A stretch of 8,698 nt of DNA from a bacterium (GTDB lineage Bacteria; Auribacterota; Auribacteria; Auribacterales; Auribacteraceae). The DNA is taken from contig JAGGZS010000229.1 in NCBI GenBank assembly GCA_021161885.1, forward strand, positions 1 through 8,698, in the 5' to 3' direction. The position numbers were made by a program, and so were the translations under genes. Of this stretch, positions 1 to 8,158 are shown piece after piece (the stretch's first letter is position 1; the number at the start of each line of letters is the position of its first letter). Below the pieces are notes generated by a model. It did not search any database. It had not been told where the DNA came from and saw only the letters and a program-made list of their open reading frames with translations.

Positions 1-693
1 TTAGAAATTTTCCCTATACTTTTGCAACAACCCCATTATATCAAAATTACCGTTAAAGATAACGGGACCGGAATACCTGAGAAACATCACGAAAAAATAT
101 TTGACCCATATTTTACCACTAAAGAAAAAGGAAACATTAAAGGCACCGGTCTTGGGCTTGCTACTTGCTATTCAATAATAACCCGCCATAAAGGATTAAT
201 TACTCTGGAATCAAAACTTAATGAAGGCACTACTTTTTACATTTACCTCCCGGCTTCAAACAAAAAAGCAAAAATAATAAAAGAAACGCCGGAAAAAATA
301 TATCATGGTAACGGCAGAATTCTTGTTATAGACGACGATAACAAAGTGCTCAATACTATCGATGCAATCTTAAAACGATTAGGGTACAAGGTCGACGCGG
401 CAAAAAACGGAAAAGAGGCAATAGCCAAATATATTAAATCCATTGAAGACAACAAAATCTATGACTGCGTGATAATTGATTTAACCATACCCGGAGGAAT
501 GTGCGGCAAAGAAACAATTAAGGAACTGCTGCAAATCGACCCTGATGTAAAAGCTATTGCGGCAAGCGGTTACTCAAACGACCCTGTGCTGGCGAATTAT
601 CAAAATTTCGGATTTTCAAGTATGATGACAAAACCGTTAAAAATCAACGAACTCAGTTCAACAATTCACTGCCTTATAAACAATTCAAAATAA
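1..693 (+). CDS. Hybrid sensor histidine kinase, C-terminal part (HATPase core + receiver), 5'-truncated by window
   Basis: The reading frame is open from base 1, and the first possible start (TTG at 22) falls inside the ATPase domain, so the true start lies upstream. Numbering from that TTG: G1 box 'DNGTGIP' (13-19), F box 'IFDPYFTT' (26-33) and G2 box 'GTGLGLA' (41-47) form the ATP-binding half of a histidine kinase, ending in the usual 'GTTFYIYLP'. The N box, the phospho-accepting histidine and any sensor domain lie outside the window. A linker of about 20 residues leads to a complete receiver: acidic pocket DDD (104-106), phospho-acceptor D153 in 'VIIDLTIPGGM', S182 in 'AASGYSND', and K204 in 'MTKPL'. 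All key receiver residues are present, so phosphotransfer from the kinase histidine to D153 is expected. No DNA-binding output domain follows; the protein ends just after the receiver. No partner regulator is adjacent, so the target is unknown. It probably belongs to the PAS-type hybrid kinases common in environmental bacteria. Confidence 0.93.
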   Translation, partial: LEIFPILLQQPHYIKITVKDNGTGIPEKHHEKIFDPYFTTKEKGNIKGTGLGLATCYSIITRHKGLITLESKLNEGTTFYIYLPASNKKAKIIKETPEKIYHGNGRILVIDDDNKVLNTIDAILKRLGYKVDAAKNGKEAIAKYIKSIEDNKIYDCVIIDLTIPGGMCGKETIKELLQIDPDVKAIAASGYSNDPVLANYQNFGFSSMMTKPLKINELSSTIHCLINNSK

Positions 694-736
694 TTTTATT
701 ATTAATATTCAACCAGCTTATCCGCAATGTAATAGG

Positions 737-765
737 TTGTATTTAAACTAAAGTTGATGTATAAT
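737..765 (+). promoter_or_regulatory. Predicted sigma-70-type promoter for the giant gene
   Basis: A perfect TATAAT -10 hexamer lies at 760-765, and a TTGTAT -35-like hexamer (TTG conserved, 3 of 6 matches) at 737-742, separated by exactly 17 bp. Transcription would begin near 772, giving a leader of about 55 nt before the ATG at 828, or about 35 nt before the GTG at 807. The position, just after the kinase gene and before the giant gene, suggests that the giant gene is transcribed on its own. The background is AT-rich, so chance -10 matches are common; the exact spacer is what raises confidence. Confidence 0.55.
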
Positions 766-827
766 TGATATGAATAAAAAATTATTTTAACTATCAGCTG
801 TCAACTGTGAGTATATTTAATATTATT

Positions 828-896
828 ATGATTAAAAAATTTTTAGGCTTATTTTTTCTACTAATTAATTTACCTTTCAATTACGCTTATTCGGCA
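828..896 (+). other. Sec signal peptide of the giant protein
   Basis: From ATG 828 the peptide has a short positive n-region (MIKK), a hydrophobic core (FLGLFFLLINLPF) and a polar c-region ending 'AYSA' before 'DTS'. This fits Sec/signal peptidase I export. There is no lipobox cysteine at the junction, so it is not a lipoprotein. The -3 residue would be Tyr, which is unusual, so the exact cut is uncertain. Using GTG 807 would add seven residues (MSIFNII) before the basic n-region and give a poorer signal peptide, which favours the ATG. Confidence 0.75.
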
Positions 897-3800
897 GACA
901 CTTCAATAGATGAAGAAACCATATTGTCTTGTCTGCCTGAAAAATACTGCACAATAAAGAAAATCCATAAAAATCCAACCTCGAAAAAATGGATTATTTA
1001 CGTCCAAGACGCTCATACAAATTATGATGCCCAAGTGAACATTAACAATATCCTAAAAAGTTTAAACTCGCAAAATTATCTTGATGTCGTATTAATAGAA
1101 GGCGCCTCAGATTTAATTGATACCTCCCCCATCACAACATATCCGTTTGATGAATCAAAAAAAATTGTATCCGATTATCTTATGCAAACTTCTGTTATTA
1201 CCGGATTTGAATATTTTTCTATCAATTCGGATATGGATGTGGAACTATTCGGTGTAGAACAACCCGAAATATATATCAAAAATCTTGCCGCTTTGAGAAA
1301 CGGTATTACTCTGTTCCAAAAAAATTCTGTTATATTAGATAAAATATCATCATTTTTAGATTCCCGAAAAGCTGCTCTAACATCGCCGGAGCTAAAGCAA
1401 TATCTTGAGTTAAAAAAATTGTACTCAGGTAATATTATCGACGTAAAAGAATACTGCGGAAAACTTGCCGAAAAAATATCGCTCGATAAAAACAAATACC
1501 CGAATATTTACAACATCAATCTAATCAACAAAATAAGCGAAAATATAAACTACGGCATTTTAGAAAAAGAGATACAGGAATCAATAAAATTTTTATTTAC
1601 GGTTTTAGAAAAAGATAAAATAGTCGAGTTCAATCAGTTAAACCTAAAACATAAAATAGGTTCAGTAACAGCGCGAACTTTTTATAATCAGGTTATTGAA
1701 CTGCTTAACGAAAACGAAAGACTCCCAAACCTTTTTTCCACTCTTAAAAATTATTCAAACCTGTTGAACCTTTACTCCAGATTAGACCACACTGAGTTGT
1801 TAGCTGAAATTGACAAAGCTGAAAAAAAATTTATAGCAACTTACGCTTCAACCGCCAACGAAAAAGCCATATTCAGTCTTGAGAATAAAATGGAGCTTTT
1901 AAGCAAAATTCTATCGTTTAAAATATCACGTAAAAAAGTAACCGATTATTTTGCCCATACAAATGAATATACTATAGAAAATTTTGCGGAGTTAATAAAT
2001 TCCATCAGCCCAAAACAAAACAATTTATTAATTTCGGATATAAAAATACTCCTTGATAACCTAAACAATGTTAGCGCGTTTTACTCGCTTGCTCTTAAAC
2101 GAGACAGCATACTTGTTGATAATTCGCTTAAAAAATTAGCGGACACGGATTTATCTTTCGGGGTGCTTATTGCCGGAGGTTTTCATACTGAAGGAATCCT
2201 TGAAAATCTTGAAAAATCAAATATTAACTATATTTTCGTAACGCCTGCTATAGAACACATTTCAAAAAAGAATATATATATATCCCGAATCTTAAAAATC
2301 AACTCGCCTTTGGATTCATTTTTTGAGAATGCCCTTAATTCGCTTGCTATCCCAAGATGGCTCGCGAAAGTTCCTATCGGCATATCAAAATCAGAACAGC
2401 AAATACAAATTTTAAAAAGTATTACTCTGCTGCTGACCGTGCATACCGATTTTATCGCGCTTGAAACACCCAACATTACTGTTAGGAATATCTTATATAA
2501 AATTAACGAGGCAATCGCCAACTATGATTCACGGGGAATTTTTATAAAAAACATAAAATTGTTTCCTGAATACAGGATTTACGAAGTATCGGTAAAGGGA
2601 AATTCTTTATTTTATTGTTTTAAAAACCGGCAGAACTTAAATTCAGAACAGTTTGGAGATTTGCTTGAGCAGGATATGCGCTCTATCATAGCCCGTAACA
2701 TATCCTTAGGCGAGAGCACTTTATCTATTTTGACAAAAGATACGTTAAGCCTAAAACTATCACAGCTGTCTTTAGCGCAGTCCCAGCTTGAACAAGGCGA
2801 CGACACCGATATTATAAACTGGGCAAAAAAACATATCGCAGAAACAGCTGAAGAAAACGATTTAATTAAACTCAATTCGCTTCCCCGCTCAATAATTACT
2901 TTGTCTTTGCGTGGCAGCTATTACCATATAGCCCATATCCAGTTTACCGGCGACGAAAGGGTTAGCGAAGTATTATATCATGACAAAATCAACGCATATT
3001 CCATTAAACCCCAATACTTATGGTATCTTATCCAAGTACTTCAGAAATCCATTAAAGAAACCGCATCTCTGCTTCCAAATATTATAATCAACAATAACGA
3101 TTATACAGCCATAGTGCCCGTAGAGAACCAATCCGATTTCATAACCCAAGTGAACTTTTTAATGAAGCAGGAACAGTCCGTTGACGGACAACAAACCGGC
3201 ACAGCCGCCTCATCTCCATCTACGGAAGACCCCTTAAAACTAAATTATGTTACCTTTACAAGCAGCATCGAAGACGATGAATCCGTATCCGATGAGCAAC
3301 TTACCGAAAAACTTAAATTGTTTATCAGAGATACCGGACCTGAAGAAAGATTATTTCATATTGCCCAGACATCACCAAATAAAAGAGTGCTTAATTTGCT
3401 TGCTGATGAAAAATTCTATAAAAATTCAGGCATAAATAAAGCATCTGAAGAAGAACTTTATATTTTAAAAGGTTTATTAAAAAATCCCAAAACCCCTAAA
3501 GACGCTATCGACAAAATACTTAAACGCCCATATTTGTTAATATTGTCTTTCAGGGATAAAAGCGATACGGAAAAAACCGATTTTTTAAACCTTTTAACTT
3601 CTCATAAATCAATCACTTCAAATCAACTCCAGCAAATAGCGAAAATATTAATTACATTAAAAAAAGATATACTAAACGATGATTATATAAAATATGAGCA
3701 TTATGAATCTACCTCTGAAGCGCCTATATGGAGCGATAGAAAAGAAAGCAACATATCACAAATCAACGGTTATCTCGAATCGATAATAAACAATTCCCAA

Positions 3801-6800
3801 ACCAACACTCAAACGATAGAATTTATAAAAAATAACCTTGCCGAGAACACTATGGACACCAACGTATATTTTTCAATCGCGAGATACTCAAACACCCCTT
3901 CTATTATCTTCAATGAAATAAAAAACGGCGCTTACCCTGCCTATTTAAACGGCTGGATAGATTATTTGCTAACCGCTTTAGCGGAAAATCCCAATATTAA
4001 TATGCCTATTGTTAATTACCTGATTGAAACAAACAAACAGGAAGTTATACTTCAACTTACAAATACATTGATAAACAACGAACTGCCCAACATTACAGAA
4101 GATGAATTAATAAAAACTATACTCAAAATAATGGATAACAATCCTTCCGCGCATATATTAAGAACTTTAGCGGGAAATCCTGTTTATTTATCTAAAGAAA
4201 TTTACGATAAATTGATTGACGATTATTCACCGGCAACAAATTCTAATAAAAAAGAAGACGATTTCCAAGATAACATTAAAATGTTTGTTTTAAAAGCGCT
4301 GGCGTCTAACAAAAATTTATCGATGACACAGATTACAAAGTTGTATAACTTGGAAAATACTGAAATAATGATGAGTTTATTCTCTAACCCCTCAATGAAT
4401 TTTACCAGTTTTCGGACGGATAAAACATTGAAATTCCTTGAAAAAATGAAAGGCGACATATACGCCGTCAGCACATTTATTGATATGGCGAAAAATCCTA
4501 ATCCGCTACCTGAAGAAATAGAAAATTTCCTTAGTGAATCAGACAGTTTCGCGGTCAGGGCAGCCCTTGCCGAGAGGTTTCATTTGTCATCGCAGACAAT
4601 TAAAATTTTAGCCGATGACCCTCATCCTTTCGTAAGGGGGATGATCGCGAAAAATCAAAGCGTACCAGTATCATTGCTCGAAAAATTTTACGAAAACTAT
4701 GACGACGAAATCGTAATCGACCACACGACCCGTTCTGAACTGATGAAAATCAATAACCCTTTATTCAATAAAAATTACGTAGATGAATTATTTGAAAATA
4801 ATACGAAAATACTTGATATGTTATCGCTTAACAACGCAATATTTAAATCCCCTCTCAAAATCGTAAAACCAATGATGCAGGATTCACGGTTCAGCCAAAA
4901 TGTTATCACCGTTCTGGAACGGGCAAAAACAATAGCTATGGCAAAATATAATGCGGGAAACTATACCGAAGCTTATCGGATATTAGGATACCTTGCGCTG
5001 CAACATGACTATGCTCCGTTCGGTTCAACCTTCGCTTACGGAAATGCCACTTATAAATTTGCCCAAACTATTAAAAACGATAGACCGTTAATAGCGGAAA
5101 AATTAACTGAACACGCTAAAGAATCTTATAATTTATCATATAGTCAGCTAAATAACATTAACGCCTTAATGGCTTTTGAATATATAGAGCGTACAGGCGA
5201 AGTGCCTGATGTTATGTTGGATGCCCCAAATTATGTACAGTTTATCCTGCAAAATTTCCATAGCGCTCAACCACTTGGCAAAGAAAATTTCACCGCTATA
5301 GACAGGTTTCTGAATTTTCCATGGGAAAAATTCGACTATTCCGGCGATATAGCCACGGTTCTTGCATTAACAACTCATATCTTGTATGACTGCGTTTCCC
5401 GGCGAATAATATCATCTGAAACCGGATTATCCATATTAACTCAATTCCTCTATAAAGATTCCACATCGTTCACACCCGTTAAATGGCATGATATAAAATC
5501 AAATATCATCAAACAGATAATTAACGAATCGACATTAGACCAAACCAAAAAAGATGAACTTCTAAATACCCCTTTTGATCTTGCTGAGTTTTATCTAAGA
5601 AAAGGGCAAAAAGGAATAATAAGCCGGCAAAGTTATGAAAGTTTCCAAAATTCACTCTTTCTTGATAATGTGCCGCCTTATTTGCGCGATGATGTAACCA
5701 AGTCGCTCTGGCTTGAACTTAACGATTTAACTCAAGACCTTTTATTTGTTGAACCTCACTTTTTTACACTGATACGCCTTATTACTGATAACGGTGATTT
5801 TCTCAATTACGCCGACAGGTTAAGGTTCAGCATGAATTTTGCCAAAGACAATCTTCAAGACGGAATAGGCGATATTAATTCCGTAATTAAAAGCGAATTA
5901 GGACACGCCATTTCATACGGCACGTCATTAGGCTACGACCACTATATTAGAAACTCCGCCTTTGAAGAATTTCAAGACCGGTCGGTTTGCCTTAAATTCC
6001 CCCGTGAATTTGAGGACGCTGAACAGTCAAATGAAATAACAAAATTATACGCTAAACACGATAACCTTCTTATTGAATTTTATAAAACAACATTGAAACA
6101 AATAGACCCTTTTATCATGATGGAAAAACTACAGGAACTAAAACTATTCAATATTAATGAGGAATACTATATAAAAAACGGATTGAACGTGATTAATAAA
6201 CTGTTATCCAAACCAATAACCGCTTTAGAAGAACGGTATTTGGGCGAAGCTATTTTTGTTCTTGCTTCCCATGATAAATCTTTCGCTTCACAGGCAAATG
6301 AGATACAGTCTTTGTTTAATCAAATCAAAAAATTAAAAAAAGATATACAAAAATTGCCTTGGGACGTTAAAGTCTTTTTTGCGGGCGGTACCTATGTGCA
6401 AACTTATATGCAGCCTTTCGGTCAACTAATGCCTCCTGTAGAACCAATAACCGGCGACTTATTAGGGCAAAAACTGGAATCGGCGGAAATACATTTTTCA
6501 GGTGAATGGCTGAATTATCTTTACCGTATGAGAATAAGGGAACTTTTACGAAGCAACGAGCTCAGCCATAATATGTTACCGGCGTTTTACAGGTCTGCGC
6601 CGATATATTTAAATTCTCTTATTTACAATCCTGCGCGATACGATAAAATCACCCCTAATTTAAAATATATCGCTGGCATCATAGTTGCTATTACTGCACA
6701 AGACGTATTTGATACTATTAAAAACAGAGCTATAAAAGAAACCATTATCCCGTCCAATGTATCAGCATCGCAAACAGGTTCAAAAAAGCCCATTCAACTC

Positions 6801-7928
6801 AAAACAGAAATTTCACAAAATACTGCCAAGCCGGAAAAAATCATACTTAAATTAACCGGTCAAGTGCTCCAACGCCTTTACTCGCAAAATATTTTGACAT
6901 TCGCTCAATTCACAGCCATATACACAAAATATTTTAATGAGGTTTACAGTTTACAGGAAAACCAAGCGCTCATTAACTTAAACTCAAGGACACAGCTAAC
7001 AAAAAAATTTCTCGAACATTTTATATTATCTATGGCAGGCATTGATATCGACCTTCCAAAAACAGCTGACTTTTTGTTGGGACAGCCGGAAATTAGAGAA
7101 AATATAAATAAACAAGACCAATACAAGTTCCCATCTTATTCAAACGGGCAAACCTTAACATTAATTGACTCGGAAACACTATCGCCTTTGCTCCAGTCTC
7201 CTATATCCAATGCCCATAAACTTAGACAAAAAATTATGGTTATAGATTTTGACGAAATTTTAAACTCTGACAATCCAGCGACCCGCATGGAAATGCTAAA
7301 TGCGTTAAAATATAACTTAATGCTGCAAAACGAAGATATCAAAAACCATTTAAAACTCCTTCTCTTCTCGAGCACAAAAACCAACGAGCAAATTAATAAT
7401 ATTTTACAAAATTTTTTCAGCGAAAACCAAATCAAAAAATTTAAAATTGTATCACAAAGGGAACTGGAAAAACAAAGGCTGCCCATAACAAAATATATAG
7501 AAACGCAATACGCTATAGCAAAACAAAATATTTTATTTATTACCTCAGAAAAATCAGGATTAAACGACCAATTTTTATCTAACGGCGCGATTTCTTTTGA
7601 AATCCCAAAAGATACAACAAACTGGTTTGCCAATGTATTCAGGACATTTTCAGTCGCTTTTGATTTTGCAGAGAATGAAAGACTGCCTCAATCAATGCGT
7701 ATATCAAAAATTATGCAGAACAATCCGAACTATTATTATTTTTCATTTGCAAATAACGCAAACGCCACGTTCAAACAATTTTATTCCGGCTTAACAACAG
7801 GATCGGCAAAATTTTCCTTAACCGATCTCAGCGGCATCTCATTCGTTATCCCAAACAATAAGGGTAAACAACCAACTGTTTTACGCAAAAATATTGTTGG
7901 TTACGATCTAATAGAACAAGCTCTGTAA
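828..7928 (+). CDS. Giant secreted multidomain protein: signal peptide, ChaN/Tiki-like domain, LRV-like repeats, possible HAD-like C-terminus
   Basis: One uninterrupted frame gives about 2,366 residues from ATG 828, or 2,373 from GTG 807 (numbering below uses GTG). ATG 828 is preferred because it starts a classic signal peptide, 'MIKKFLGLFFLLINLPF', with likely cleavage near 'AYSA|D' (about residue 30). Neither start has a clear Shine-Dalgarno. Domains: about 60-480, a ChaN/Tiki/TraB-like fold with H70 ('VQDAHTN'), E98 ('LIEGA'), E151 ('FGVE') and H460 ('GGFHTEGI'), split by a long helical insertion; about 480-790, unassigned; 792-809, a Gly/Thr/Ser/Pro linker; about 850-1360, LRV-like helical repeats; about 1369-1467, a TPR-like segment; about 1470-1980, unassigned and mostly helical, with 'SELGHAIS' at 1696-1703; about 1982-2012, a polar linker; about 2130-2373, possibly HAD-like ('VIDFDEIL' around D2147/D2149). 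No other membrane segment is visible, so a periplasmic or extracellular soluble protein is inferred. No biochemical function can be assigned. Confidence 0.9.
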   Translation: MIKKFLGLFFLLINLPFNYAYSADTSIDEETILSCLPEKYCTIKKIHKNPTSKKWIIYVQDAHTNYDAQVNINNILKSLNSQNYLDVVLIEGASDLIDTSPITTYPFDESKKIVSDYLMQTSVITGFEYFSINSDMDVELFGVEQPEIYIKNLAALRNGITLFQKNSVILDKISSFLDSRKAALTSPELKQYLELKKLYSGNIIDVKEYCGKLAEKISLDKNKYPNIYNINLINKISENINYGILEKEIQESIKFLFTVLEKDKIVEFNQLNLKHKIGSVTARTFYNQVIELLNENERLPNLFSTLKNYSNLLNLYSRLDHTELLAEIDKAEKKFIATYASTANEKAIFSLENKMELLSKILSFKISRKKVTDYFAHTNEYTIENFAELINSISPKQNNLLISDIKILLDNLNNVSAFYSLALKRDSILVDNSLKKLADTDLSFGVLIAGGFHTEGILENLEKSNINYIFVTPAIEHISKKNIYISRILKINSPLDSFFENALNSLAIPRWLAKVPIGISKSEQQIQILKSITLLLTVHTDFIALETPNITVRNILYKINEAIANYDSRGIFIKNIKLFPEYRIYEVSVKGNSLFYCFKNRQNLNSEQFGDLLEQDMRSIIARNISLGESTLSILTKDTLSLKLSQLSLAQSQLEQGDDTDIINWAKKHIAETAEENDLIKLNSLPRSIITLSLRGSYYHIAHIQFTGDERVSEVLYHDKINAYSIKPQYLWYLIQVLQKSIKETASLLPNIIINNNDYTAIVPVENQSDFITQVNFLMKQEQSVDGQQTGTAASSPSTEDPLKLNYVTFTSSIEDDESVSDEQLTEKLKLFIRDTGPEERLFHIAQTSPNKRVLNLLADEKFYKNSGINKASEEELYILKGLLKNPKTPKDAIDKILKRPYLLILSFRDKSDTEKTDFLNLLTSHKSITSNQLQQIAKILITLKKDILNDDYIKYEHYESTSEAPIWSDRKESNISQINGYLESIINNSQTNTQTIEFIKNNLAENTMDTNVYFSIARYSNTPSIIFNEIKNGAYPAYLNGWIDYLLTALAENPNINMPIVNYLIETNKQEVILQLTNTLINNELPNITEDELIKTILKIMDNNPSAHILRTLAGNPVYLSKEIYDKLIDDYSPATNSNKKEDDFQDNIKMFVLKALASNKNLSMTQITKLYNLENTEIMMSLFSNPSMNFTSFRTDKTLKFLEKMKGDIYAVSTFIDMAKNPNPLPEEIENFLSESDSFAVRAALAERFHLSSQTIKILADDPHPFVRGMIAKNQSVPVSLLEKFYENYDDEIVIDHTTRSELMKINNPLFNKNYVDELFENNTKILDMLSLNNAIFKSPLKIVKPMMQDSRFSQNVITVLERAKTIAMAKYNAGNYTEAYRILGYLALQHDYAPFGSTFAYGNATYKFAQTIKNDRPLIAEKLTEHAKESYNLSYSQLNNINALMAFEYIERTGEVPDVMLDAPNYVQFILQNFHSAQPLGKENFTAIDRFLNFPWEKFDYSGDIATVLALTTHILYDCVSRRIISSETGLSILTQFLYKDSTSFTPVKWHDIKSNIIKQIINESTLDQTKKDELLNTPFDLAEFYLRKGQKGIISRQSYESFQNSLFLDNVPPYLRDDVTKSLWLELNDLTQDLLFVEPHFFTLIRLITDNGDFLNYADRLRFSMNFAKDNLQDGIGDINSVIKSELGHAISYGTSLGYDHYIRNSAFEEFQDRSVCLKFPREFEDAEQSNEITKLYAKHDNLLIEFYKTTLKQIDPFIMMEKLQELKLFNINEEYYIKNGLNVINKLLSKPITALEERYLGEAIFVLASHDKSFASQANEIQSLFNQIKKLKKDIQKLPWDVKVFFAGGTYVQTYMQPFGQLMPPVEPITGDLLGQKLESAEIHFSGEWLNYLYRMRIRELLRSNELSHNMLPAFYRSAPIYLNSLIYNPARYDKITPNLKYIAGIIVAITAQDVFDTIKNRAIKETIIPSNVSASQTGSKKPIQLKTEISQNTAKPEKIILKLTGQVLQRLYSQNILTFAQFTAIYTKYFNEVYSLQENQALINLNSRTQLTKKFLEHFILSMAGIDIDLPKTADFLLGQPEIRENINKQDQYKFPSYSNGQTLTLIDSETLSPLLQSPISNAHKLRQKIMVIDFDEILNSDNPATRMEMLNALKYNLMLQNEDIKNHLKLLLFSSTKTNEQINNILQNFFSENQIKKFKIVSQRELEKQRLPITKYIETQYAIAKQNILFITSEKSGLNDQFLSNGAISFEIPKDTTNWFANVFRTFSVAFDFAENERLPQSMRISKIMQNNPNYYYFSFANNANATFKQFYSGLTTGSAKFSLTDLSGISFVIPNNKGKQPTVLRKNIVGYDLIEQAL
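984..2250 (+). other. ChaN/Tiki/TraB-like domain within the giant protein
   Basis: Residues about 60-481 (GTG numbering). Motifs in order are a strand plus 'QDAHTN' (H70), 'VVLIEGA' (E98), 'ITGFEYFSI' (131-139), 'ELFGVE' (E151) and, about 300 residues later, 'VLIAGGFHTEGI' (H460, E462) followed by 'INYIFVTPAI'. This order (strand-His, strand-Glu, then a late strand-Gly-x-His) is the hallmark of the EreA/ChaN/Tiki/TraB superfamily, whose members include haem-binding uptake proteins and metal-dependent proteases. The span from about 165 to 445 is charged and helical and is much longer than in typical TraB or ChaN proteins, so it looks like an insertion. Catalysis is possible but unproven. The assignment rests on motif pattern, not on an alignment. 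Confidence 0.5.
3474..4870 (+). repeat. LRV-like (variant leucine-rich) protein repeat array encoded in the giant gene
   Basis: The protein shows a recurrent pattern of the type 'LAxNPxxxxxxIxxLxxD...VRxALA'. Examples (GTG numbering) are LLKNPKTP at 889, LAENPNIN at 1058, LAGNPVYL at 1121, LASNKNLS at 1165, LFSNPSMN at 1191, MAKNPNPL at 1227, LAERFHLS at 1254 and MIAKNQSV at 1279. Successive units in the best part are spaced 26, 36, 27 and 25 residues, close to the usual 24-28 residues of LRV/HEAT-like repeats. Earlier units are spaced wider and are degenerate. Such solenoids generally bind proteins. The repeat is visible in protein only; the DNA has diverged. Confidence 0.6.
7245..7925 (+). 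other. Possible HAD-like (Rossmannoid) C-terminal domain of the giant protein
   Basis: Residues about 2147-2373. A hydrophobic strand runs into 'DFDEIL' (D2147, D2149), which resembles HAD motif I (DxDxT/V). A second strand, 'LKLLLFSS', puts Ser at 2188-2189 where HAD motif II is expected, and a third strand, 'NILFITSEKSG' (about 2241-2251), stands where motif IV normally supplies acidic residues. Motif IV acids are replaced (SEK), so the domain is probably inactive or differently used. A receiver-like or other Rossmannoid fold would look similar. This is a suggestion from strand-motif order only. Confidence 0.3.
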
Positions 7929-7980
7929 CTATTGTTGTACCCCTGAACACAATATTAAATTATCTTATACGACTTAATAA

Positions 7981-7984
7981 ATAA
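7981..7984. repeat. Target-site duplication, left copy (ATAA)
   Basis: ATAA directly precedes the GGGG end of the MITE-like element and is repeated at 8155-8158 directly after its CCCC end. Four bases alone could match by chance in AT-rich DNA; the exact abutment with both inverted-repeat ends is what supports it. Confidence 0.5.
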
Positions 7985-8154
7985 GGGGACTGTTGCGGAA
8001 TAAAAAAGCCTTGAAAATTTCTTTTAGCATCGAATAATTTTTTATGGCTCTATTTGAGTGCGTCGCTTTTAGAGGTATTTTTGAATATCTGTTTTTTGGT
8101 GTTTTCTGGAAAAATTTTGTCATTTAAAAAATTATCCTGTTTTGCAACGGCCCC
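7985..8154. mobile_element. MITE-like / internally deleted insertion sequence, 170 bp, with 4-bp target duplication
   Basis: The left end reads GGGGACTGTTGCGGAAT. The right end, read on the opposite strand, is GGGGCCGTTGCAAAACA. They align over GGGG-C-GTTGC-AA with three mismatches and one single-base gap. The element is flanked directly by ATAA on both sides (7981-7984 and 8155-8158), consistent with a 4-bp target-site duplication. Ends of the type GGGG-CTGTTGCAAAA recur among transposons of several IS families, but no family can be named with confidence. The 170-bp interior is T-rich and encodes no transposase, so movement would need an enzyme from elsewhere in the genome. It sits just after the stop of the giant gene and disrupts no coding frame. 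Confidence 0.6.
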
Positions 8155-8158
8155 ATAA
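8155..8158. repeat. Target-site duplication, right copy (ATAA)
   Basis: Matches the ATAA at 7981-7984 and abuts the right terminal repeat of the MITE-like element. Confidence 0.5.

Noticed and set aside
688..712. Terminator for the histidine kinase gene (AATAAT/ATTATT stem)
   Set aside because: The stem has no G-C pairs and no clear T-run, so it is not convincing.
807..827. GTG at 807 as the start of the giant gene
   Set aside because: It only adds seven residues ahead of a typical signal-peptide n-region that begins at ATG 828, and it has no ribosome site. It remains possible.
2270..2285. AT dinucleotide run (ATATATATAT)
   Set aside because: It lies within the giant coding frame and reads as ordinary codons in AT-rich DNA; it is too short to be a meaningful microsatellite.
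7136..7633. - strand open frame of 165 codons opposite the end of the giant gene
   Set aside because: The composition is Phe/Ser/Ile-rich as expected for the complement of AT-rich coding DNA, and the + strand frame is uninterrupted and continuous with the rest of the giant protein.
7931..7953. Hairpin ATTGT/ACAAT just after the giant gene as its terminator
   Set aside because: Only five base pairs, a long loop and no following T-run.
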